64,000 bases of DNA from Iodobacter fluviatilis. GTDB taxonomy: Bacteria > Pseudomonadota > Gammaproteobacteria > Burkholderiales > Chitinibacteraceae. The stretch covers positions 434,001-498,000 of the forward strand of contig NZ_UGHR01000001.1 in assembly GCF_900451195.1 (NCBI RefSeq), written 5' to 3'. Positions 28,833 to 35,637 of the stretch are shown here, piece after piece (positions within the stretch are counted from its first letter, which is position 1; each line of letters opens with the position of its first letter). A program made the position numbers and the translations under genes. The notes under the pieces were generated by a model, which saw only the letters and a program-made list of their open reading frames with translations, did not search any database and was not told the origin of the DNA.

Positions 28833-29602
28833 ATGTATAAAAAATCCTCCCTGCCCTTTGTGCAGCACTTGTTTTAAGCGCCTGTGCCAGCAGCCCTGCT
28901 AGCGCCCCTTTTGCGGGTAAATCTTATGTCTTGATGGGCGAAGTGCACGATAACGCCCTCGGGCATCAGGCTCGTTTTCAGGCTTTAGAAAAAGCGGTGC
29001 AGGCAGGCTGGCGCCCGGCGATTGCCATGGAGCAGTTTGATGTGGAGAGCCAAGCAGATTTGGATCAGGCGCGTCTGGAGCAGCCGGATAATCCTGATTA
29101 TTTAATTCAAAAAATGGGTGGCAAGCGCTGGGATTGGCCACTTTACCGCCCTGTGATCGCAATGGCCATGCGTTACGATTTACCGATTATTGCGGCTAAT
29201 TTATCCCGCCAGGATGCAGGCAAAGTGGTGAAATCCGGCCTTTCTTCGCTGCCAGATGCCAAAGCGTTGGGCCTAACTCAGTTACCTGATGGTTTGCTGG
29301 CAGCACAGCGTGAAGAAGTGCGCGTGGGGCATTGCAATAAGCTACCAGAAAACTTACTCGATGGCATGGCGCTGGCGCAAATTGCCCGCGATGCCGTGAT
29401 GGCCAAAGTGATGAAGCCTTATCAGGCGCGGGGCGTGGTGCTGTTGGCGGGCAATGGCCATGTGCGCCGTGATATGGGTGTACCGGTTTGGTTGCCCAAC
29501 ACACTGTCTGTGGGCTTTGTTGAAAGTAGTCAGCAGGGGGCTTTTGATCAGGAGCAGCTGATTGCCCCAGCAAACAGGACTGATCCTTGCGCGGGCTTTT
29601 AA
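28833..29602 (+). pseudogene. ChaN-family heme-associated lipoprotein with a 1-base frameshift in the signal peptide
   Basis: ChaN proteins are lipoproteins linked to heme or iron uptake. From 28841 one frame reads KILPALCAALVLSACASS, a lipoprotein signal with lipobox LSAC, then SYVLMGEVHDN, the ChaN signature, and runs to 29602. That frame has a stop at 28838 and no start codon before 28931. ATG 28833, behind TAAGG, begins MYKK in another frame that ends after 14 codons. Adding one A to the A6 run at 28839-28844 joins MYKK to ILPALCA in frame. So this is a broken gene, a slippage-controlled gene, or a sequencing error. Only the mature part from 28931 (about 223 codons) could be made without correction, and it would lack export. 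Confidence 0.75.
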
Positions 29603-29735
29603 GCATGCTTAACTGCCGCCCGGTGTGAAACTGGAGCGGGCAGTCAATTTATTTTTTTCAATTAATCATTGCTGCTGTGGATTTAAATGATGAATAGATT
29701 TTGTGGCTGATTGTATTAATCCTTAAGCAAACGTT

Positions 29736-29778
29736 AAAAAAAATCGTACTGAAGCCTTAACTTCATTACGATTTTTTT
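29736..29778. terminator. Strong hairpin terminator
   Basis: A long stem (AAAAAAATCGTA with TACGATTTTTTT, continued by TGAAG/CTTCA) has a loop of CCTTAA. It lies 134 bp after the ChaN gene; the stretch from 29779 to 30083 is AT-rich and shows no gene. Confidence 0.8.
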
Positions 29779-30083
29779 ATGCTTGTAACAATAAGAGTCA
29801 TGTTGTAGAAGCAAAATTTTAGATCTAGGATTTAGTGTGGGATAAGAATGTATCTTAATGTAATGGCTATGCATAAGTTGCTGATTTAAAGTGCCTGATG
29901 GCATATCGCTTGCTGTTTCTGCATAGGGTTTGTAGTCATATACATTAGAATTTAGTAATATACGGCGCTGAATCCGGTATTTCCCCATTTAAATCGGTTT
30001 ATTGCACTGAACAAGCCGCAACAAATATCGGCTTAAATTGAAATAAACACTTGTTTTTTTGTAAGCCATCTAAAACAAATTGA

Positions 30084-32798
30084 ATGATCAGCTGCACATT
30101 GGTGCATGATCGTAAGATGGCACGAAGGCCTCGTTCTTGCTGGGCGCAGCGCTTGGCAGATGATGTTTTGCTGCGCAGTGAAATTCTTAAAAAGTTGAGG
30201 CATGCTTTGGGACTAGAAAATTTGAAACTGCGCGGAAGGGTGTCACTCCAGTTTGCCGTTACTGCTACTTTTATCATTATGCTGGCATTAACGCTTGGTT
30301 CGATTATTAGTTTGCAAATGCGCAATCAATCCAAAATGCTTAAAGATTTAAGCAGTAAAGTGATTTCGGCTGAAGTAGCGGCTGTGCGCAGCGATTTAAA
30401 TGTTTTTCTGCGCGCCCCGGCACTGGCAAACCGAATGGTGGCCGTGCTGATGAGAGAGCAGTATTCGCCTCTGGATAAAGATTTATCACAGTTTGAAGTG
30501 CCGTTTGCCCATATTCTGGGTGAGGTTTTCCCCGATCAAAAACAACTGAGCCTGATTTCATTTGGCTCTGTGCATGGTGAATATATTGCAATCAGCCGGG
30601 AAATTTTAACCAATCAATTTTCTCTGCTGCTTAAAGACCGCAGAACGAATGGTTATTTAAACTTTTATAAAGGCTTGCAATCGTCTGATCCCATTTTAAA
30701 TCAATTTGCAAATTATGATCCAAGGCCAAGGCCATGGTATGCCCCTGTTGGAAAAAGTAAAAAACCATCATGGACAGCGGCTTATCAGGATTACGATGCG
30801 GTGCAGGGGATTACTGTTTCATTTAGCAGCCCGCTATATGATGGGGCGGCTCATTTTATTGGTGTGGTGGCTAGCGATATTAAGCTGGATAATTTTGATG
30901 ACTATCTGCGGGCCAGCCCTAATCTTGGCCACGGGGCAATTTATATTGTCGGGGAAAATAACGAGCTTATTTCTCACTCCACCCATGAAGACCCTTTGCC
31001 GCGCATGCCCTTATTAAAATTGCCAAATCAGGAAAGTGCCAAGCTGCTGAAACCTAAAGACAGCTCAAATCTGATGGTAAAAAACAGTGCGCCACTTTTA
31101 TTAAAAAAAGATGTGAAAGATTTTGAATTTAATCTGAATGGTGAAAGAATATATGGCCGTGTTTCTCCGGTAGTGGATGGTAATGGTTTAAATTGGCGTA
31201 TTGTTGTTTTAATTCCGGAGCGTGATTTATTAGGCACGCTTAAAAAAGATATGCTGATTACCTTTATTATTGTATTAATTATTGGTTTGTTTGCTGCACT
31301 GGTGGCGTGGAAAACCATTGCCAGTATTACAAAGCCTATTTTGCTTGCAGCACAAACCGCCCGGCTTTTGGCAAAACAAGAATGGCAGCCTACAATTGCA
31401 GGCGGGCTGCAGCTTAAAGAAACTAAATTACTGGCCAATGCATTTGATGAAATGTCGAACGCTTTATCCTGCTCTTTTGATCAGCTAAATTACCGTATCC
31501 GCCATGATCATATTACCGGGCTGCTGAGCAGGGAAGGCTTGCTTGAGGAAATGCTTGAGCTGGTTAAAAAATCGCCAGATATGAAATGGGATGCTTTGTT
31601 TTTAATCGGTCTGGATAATTACCGCAGCATTCACGATAGTATCGGTTATGAGCAGGGCGAAGAATTGCTCTGCGCTATTGTCAATAATCTAAAGCCGTAT
31701 TTGCCGGAAAAAGCATTGTTTGCACGCGTGGCAGAAACAGAATTTGTGGTGTGCCTGCCCATCGATTTTAATCAAACCAGCCTTGACCATTTGATTAATA
31801 GCTTTCAAGGCAGTTTTTCGCAGTCATTTAATTTGCAATATGATGAGGTTTTGATTACAGCCAGTTTAGGCGTGGTCTGCACCCCTTTTAATCATGACGA
31901 TTTGATTGAAAATATGCGCAATGCCAGTATGGCATTGAGTAAGGCTAAAGAAAAAGGCCCAATTTCTTATGAAGTATTTCAGGGCAGCATGGCTGAACAA
32001 TCAGCTAAAAAAATACATTTAATTGCTGAATTAAATGCAGCCATAGAGAAAAATGAATTCAGAATATATTTTCAGCCTGTTGTCAGTTTAAATGACAGCC
32101 AGGTCATTGGGGCAGAGGCATTAGTGCGCTGGCAAAGCGGCCAGCGTGGCTTGGTTGCGCCCGGAGTATTTATTCCCTTAGCTGAAGAATCAGGTTTGAT
32201 TTTACAAATTGGTAATTGGGTGCTGCGTGAATCATGCCGCCAGATTGCTGAACGGTTGGGAAATGGCTGGGCCAGTAATTTTGATGTGCATGTTAATGTT
32301 TCTGTGCGGCAGCTGATTCAGTCTGATTTTTATCAGAATCTGGAAAACATCCTGCTTGAGTATCATTTACCACCCCATAACTTAACGCTGGAAATTACTG
32401 AATCTATTTTGATTGAAGACAGTAATGTGATTGCTACTTTGATTGGGCGGATCAGAAATCTGGGTGTATCCATTGCCATTGATGATTTTGGTACGGGCTA
32501 TTCATCCATGTCTTATCTGCATCAGTTTGCCTTTGATTGCCTGAAAATTGATCAGTCTTTTGTAAGCCGCTTTTTGGATAATCATAAGAGCGAAGCCATT
32601 ATTTCCGCGATTATCCGCCTAGCTGCAGGGTTTGATGTACCTCTGGTGGCTGAAGGCGTAGAAACCGCCGAGCAAGCTAAAAGATTGTACGAGCTAGGCT
32701 GCCAGCGCGCCCAAGGCTATCACTTTGGCCGTCCGGCGCCTTTGGAAGAATGGCCTCAAGCGTGGTGTGGCACGGGTAAAGCCGGGCCACTTGCCTGA
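30084..32798 (+). CDS. Membrane sensor with GGDEF (degenerate) and EAL domains
   Basis: The protein (904 residues from ATG 30084; ATG 30117 is an alternative) has a membrane segment near residues 60-80 (FAVTATFIIMLALTLGSII), a periplasmic dCache-like sensor (DPRPRPWY motif near 210), a second membrane segment (ITFIIVLIIGLFAALVAW), a HAMP-like linker, GGDEF and EAL domains. The GGDEF signature reads AETEF, so cyclase activity is unlikely. The EAL side is complete: EALVRW, the metal site in IDDFGTGYSS, and LVAEGVET. It is therefore a probable c-di-GMP phosphodiesterase tuned by an outside ligand, and it stands alone between two gaps. Confidence 0.92.
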   Translation: MISCTLVHDRKMARRPRSCWAQRLADDVLLRSEILKKLRHALGLENLKLRGRVSLQFAVTATFIIMLALTLGSIISLQMRNQSKMLKDLSSKVISAEVAAVRSDLNVFLRAPALANRMVAVLMREQYSPLDKDLSQFEVPFAHILGEVFPDQKQLSLISFGSVHGEYIAISREILTNQFSLLLKDRRTNGYLNFYKGLQSSDPILNQFANYDPRPRPWYAPVGKSKKPSWTAAYQDYDAVQGITVSFSSPLYDGAAHFIGVVASDIKLDNFDDYLRASPNLGHGAIYIVGENNELISHSTHEDPLPRMPLLKLPNQESAKLLKPKDSSNLMVKNSAPLLLKKDVKDFEFNLNGERIYGRVSPVVDGNGLNWRIVVLIPERDLLGTLKKDMLITFIIVLIIGLFAALVAWKTIASITKPILLAAQTARLLAKQEWQPTIAGGLQLKETKLLANAFDEMSNALSCSFDQLNYRIRHDHITGLLSREGLLEEMLELVKKSPDMKWDALFLIGLDNYRSIHDSIGYEQGEELLCAIVNNLKPYLPEKALFARVAETEFVVCLPIDFNQTSLDHLINSFQGSFSQSFNLQYDEVLITASLGVVCTPFNHDDLIENMRNASMALSKAKEKGPISYEVFQGSMAEQSAKKIHLIAELNAAIEKNEFRIYFQPVVSLNDSQVIGAEALVRWQSGQRGLVAPGVFIPLAEESGLILQIGNWVLRESCRQIAERLGNGWASNFDVHVNVSVRQLIQSDFYQNLENILLEYHLPPHNLTLEITESILIEDSNVIATLIGRIRNLGVSIAIDDFGTGYSSMSYLHQFAFDCLKIDQSFVSRFLDNHKSEAIISAIIRLAAGFDVPLVAEGVETAEQAKRLYELGCQRAQGYHFGRPAPLEEWPQAWCGTGKAGPLA

Positions 32799-32897
32799 AC
32801 GCTGAGGACCATGGCGTTTTCATCCGTATCCGGGTTTAACATGCTTAATTGATTGGCTGTTGCTTGCACAGATTATTCATTTGCTGCAACGAAACAT

Positions 32898-32972
32898 CGT
32901 CATTCCCGTATGCCTTTGCTGCGAATCCGGTGATGCGTCTGGATTCCCAATAAAAGCACTAGGGGATGACGG
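32898..32972. repeat. R4-family inverted repeat (CGTCATTCCC...GGGGATGACG)
   Basis: The ends CGTCATTCCC and GGGGATGACG are near-perfect inverted repeats about 75 bp apart, with a GGATTCCC word inside. A second copy is at 34801-34875. Both border the accessory patch carrying the HINT and GNAT genes. Nothing else is seen from 32799 to 33092. Confidence 0.65.
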
Positions 32973-33092
32973 CTTTATCTTGTTAGGTCGTTAGCGGTTT
33001 GTTTTGAGCTATATTTTGTGATTCTTTTTTAACAGGCATATTGCAATTTGTTTCATCACAAATTTTGATGCGCTACCCCTCATGCAATCTCT

Positions 33093-33968
33093 CTAGCCCT
33101 TAGTCATTTTATTGCGAACCCAGACGCCTTCTTCGCCAACATAATAGGTGTGGCAATCTTCTACTTCCAGATTGTAAACGCGAGATTTAAATGCGCGATC
33201 CCCTTCGTCATAAATAATCGACAGCATTGCTTTATGATCAAAAACCTTGCAATCAAAATCTCCTGGGTAGGAATAGGGTACAGCAACGTCACGCTCACAA
33301 CGATATGGATATGCCCAGAGATCACTGCCTGCGTCGAAAGTGACAATATGCGCTTCACTCTCGTTGTCTGGAATGCCCAGAATATCGGTTCGCACCCAGC
33401 CCATACCTGCCACCGGTGTGCGCCAAACCGGCCACACTTGCTGCACGATGGCAATGCCCCCATCAGCCAACTGCAATTGCTGATCTGCCCTTAATTCCCC
33501 AGCCGCAGTCCATCCTTCGCCATCCACCCAGAATGGATGGTTCGCCGTGGCATACAAATGGTGGATCGGCTGATCGCGTTTCAAATGATCTTCTGCTGCA
33601 AGCGTATATTTAACGACCCAGATTTCTTTGTCGTCGTAAGTGAAGGTATTGACAACTTGTTTGTAGACCCGCTCACCGCCACCTTCCGGCTGCGATAACA
33701 CGCGATCACCGATCCGGATTTTTTCAATGGGTTTGAGCCCCTGATCCGTGTGTACCAGCGTCCCGGCAATAAAGCAGCCGCCCACTTGCTTAGGCAAATG
33801 CTTGCCTTTTTTATCCCAATTAAATAGTTCGCAACTACTGGTAAGCGGCTTCTGATATTCAATTTCTTTGTGCATGGCATCTGTATCACTATGAGTGGCA
33901 AACATTTCATCGGCATGGGCTGCCGTTTGCGGTTCTAAAATAAGATCAGCGCTGCTTAGCGTTCTCAT
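33093..33968 (-). CDS. Chimeric protein: GNAT acetyltransferase fragment fused to a HINT (intein-like) domain
   Basis: A 291-residue protein from ATG 33968. Residues 1-63 or so resemble the GNAT encoded just upstream with its middle deleted: ATHSDTDAM then EIEYQKPLTSSCELFNWDKK, against AIHSDADAM and GIEYQGQIVGSCGLFKWDKN. From about residue 65 a HINT domain starts: CFIAGTLVHTDQGLKPIEKI, GDRVLS, the block B motif ATANHPFWVDGEGW and the end motif HTYYVGEEGVWVRN. HINT domains of polymorphic toxins precede a toxin module and cut the chain; here only KMTKG follows, so no toxin remains. It starts 2 bp after the GNAT stop. Function unknown; possibly an orphan cassette end. Confidence 0.8.
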   Translation of the reverse strand: MRTLSSADLILEPQTAAHADEMFATHSDTDAMHKEIEYQKPLTSSCELFNWDKKGKHLPKQVGGCFIAGTLVHTDQGLKPIEKIRIGDRVLSQPEGGGERVYKQVVNTFTYDDKEIWVVKYTLAAEDHLKRDQPIHHLYATANHPFWVDGEGWTAAGELRADQQLQLADGGIAIVQQVWPVWRTPVAGMGWVRTDILGIPDNESEAHIVTFDAGSDLWAYPYRCERDVAVPYSYPGDFDCKVFDHKAMLSIIYDEGDRAFKSRVYNLEVEDCHTYYVGEEGVWVRNKMTKG

Positions 33969-33970
33969 GC

Positions 33971-34540
33971 TTACCAATCCCTTTTGAGCAGCGCGTATTG
34001 CAATAAATCATGATGCTGCCCATGCCAGAATCCTGCTTCCCTAAAGCAGCCTTCCTGCACAAAACCAAGCGACTCTAGAGATTTAATGGATGCTGAGTTT
34101 TGCGGATGTACTTGGGCCTGAATGCGATTAAGTGCCATATGCTCAAAGCCCCAAGCCAAGATCGCCAGCAAGGCTTCGCGCATCAGGCCCATGCCCCAGT
34201 GGCTTTGTGCCAGCTCGTAGCCGATATGGCAGTGCTTAGCATTTTTATCCCATTTAAACAGCCCGCAGCTGCCAACAATTTGCCCCTGATATTCAATGCC
34301 CCAGCGCGTGCCAGGATTGGGCATGGTGCGCCAGCTTGCAAAAATCTTAATCAACTGGCTTGCTGCAGCAAGATCCGCCATGGTATCGCAGCCAAACCAG
34401 CGCATGGCGTCTGCATCACTATGAATGGCAAAGATCGCGGCGGCGTCGCCGGCCACCAATTCACGCAGGTTTAAGCGCGGTGTTTGAATAAGGGGGAAGG
34501 GGGATTGAGCATGATCAGGCAATGAGTAAGCCCGCCGCAT
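33971..34540 (-). CDS. GNAT-family N-acetyltransferase (RimJ/RimL type)
   Basis: A 189-residue acetyltransferase: LIQTPRLNLRELVAGDAAAI is the RimJ/RimL start, the acetyl-CoA loop is near LAQSHWGMGLMREALLAIL, and the C-terminal motif is NSASIKSLESLGFVQEGCFR. Relatives acetylate ribosomal protein N-termini, amino acids or drugs; the substrate here is unknown. Its 5' end overlaps the unknown 84-residue gene by 26 bp, and the HINT chimera follows 2 bp after its stop, so the three genes likely form one transcript. Confidence 0.9.
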   Translation of the reverse strand: MRRAYSLPDHAQSPFPLIQTPRLNLRELVAGDAAAIFAIHSDADAMRWFGCDTMADLAAASQLIKIFASWRTMPNPGTRWGIEYQGQIVGSCGLFKWDKNAKHCHIGYELAQSHWGMGLMREALLAILAWGFEHMALNRIQAQVHPQNSASIKSLESLGFVQEGCFREAGFWHGQHHDLLQYALLKRDW

Positions 34541-34769
34541 TTAATCTTTGCGCGATCGAATCTAAATCGCCCTCATATTCCCAATACATCACCCGGCCAT
34601 GCGATGAGCTGACTAGCAGATATTTCTCGGTAACAGATTGAATTCGCTCAATCGCGATCAGTTTTTCTAAGAAAGGCTCGTCATGGAATTCTTCGACGAT
34701 TTCCTTGTTCTCGGCGGTATAGCCGTGAACCAGCATGGCGGTGCGAACTCTTAGTGCGATGTATTTCAT
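34515..34769 (-). CDS. Hypothetical protein of 84 residues
   Basis: I do not recognise this protein. It starts MKYIALRVRTAMLVHGYTAE at ATG 34769 (AAGGA upstream) and has no signal peptide, membrane segment or Cys cluster. The composition suggests a small alpha/beta cytosolic protein (EIVEEFHDEPFLEKLIAIER, then VTEKYLLVSSSHGRVMYWEY). It overlaps the next gene and may be functionally tied to the GNAT. Size and place beside a HINT remnant allow, but do not show, an immunity-type role. Confidence 0.7.
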   Translation of the reverse strand: MKYIALRVRTAMLVHGYTAENKEIVEEFHDEPFLEKLIAIERIQSVTEKYLLVSSSHGRVMYWEYEGDLDSIAQRLNAAGLLIA

Positions 34770-34800
34770 GGGGTGTCCTTGGTGATTTATCAACACAAAA

Positions 34801-34875
34801 CCGTCATCCCCGAATGTATTTATCGGGGATCCAGCCGCGCAGCTGGATTCCCGCCAAAGGCATGCGGGAATGACG
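34801..34875. repeat. R4-family inverted repeat, copy 2
   Basis: Begins CCGTCATCCCCG and ends GCGGGAATGACG, with GGATCCAGC and GCTGGATTCCC facing each other inside. The sequence matches the copy at 32898-32972 in ends and inner words. Confidence 0.7.
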
Positions 34876-35017
34876 AAGTTGTGTGGCGGGAAATCAAGAT
34901 GAGCGCCTAGTTCTGATGTGTTGGTTATGATTTCGTAGGATGGTTTTTTTTGAACTAAGTTTGCCTCGCTTAGCGATTTTGACGATACCCATCAAGAAAG
35001 CAGTGTTTTGATGGGTA

Positions 35018-35569
35018 TCACTTTGCCCTAACGGATCCTACAAGGCTATACGGATACTTGATGGCTGCGTTGCGGAGGTTTTCGTACATGGTCTTTACGG
35101 CTTGGCCTTGTCGTTTGAACGTCGCTAATTTCCTTTCTTGGCCACACACGGGGCAGCCTCGCGCCGTCTCCCCTTTGGTTCTGCTTTGCAGGCCATGAAG
35201 AACGCAGGCGAATTCATATACATACATCCCCGCGTCGTTCTTATAGGTCTTTCCAGTCATCGTGCAGGCCGCGCCGGGGGCCGTGTCCAGCAGGGCCTGC
35301 AGTCCTTTGATCCCTTCTTCAGTCAGCACGCCTCTGTTCGCTCCTTTGATGTGAGCAATTCCCGCCTTGTCGGACTTGGCGTTGCCGCATTGGGGGCAGG
35401 GGTGTTTTGAGGCAAGAATATTGGACGCTTTCGATGCTTGGATTTTCCCATGGATAGGGCAGGTTAACGTGATCGGGGCGTCTGTACGGGTGAAGTCACT
35501 CAGCACGATGCCCGAGGATGGAAATTTTTTGTCAAATCGAGCTTGAATCGTTGAAAGATTAAGTGCCAT
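35018..35569 (-). CDS. Zinc-ribbon protein of phage/mobile-element type
   Basis: A 183-residue protein with two Cys pairs: TCPIHG with CPQCG near residues 36-62, and CVLHG with CPVCG near 122-143, a repeated zinc-ribbon layout. Homologous modules (ITLTCPIHGKIQASKASNIL) are common in phage proteins and near homing endonucleases. It has no visible catalytic site and may be a DNA-binding remnant. It lies alone at the edge of the accessory patch, before the RND permease. The exact family is inferred from motif pattern only. Confidence 0.65.
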   Translation of the reverse strand: MALNLSTIQARFDKKFPSSGIVLSDFTRTDAPITLTCPIHGKIQASKASNILASKHPCPQCGNAKSDKAGIAHIKGANRGVLTEEGIKGLQALLDTAPGAACTMTGKTYKNDAGMYVYEFACVLHGLQSRTKGETARGCPVCGQERKLATFKRQGQAVKTMYENLRNAAIKYPYSLVGSVRAK

Positions 35570-35637
35570 AAGTCCTCAAAATATATTTGCTTCGCTTTAA
35601 TTTTTTAAATATGTTGTGCCAATGGTTTAGCGCTTTT

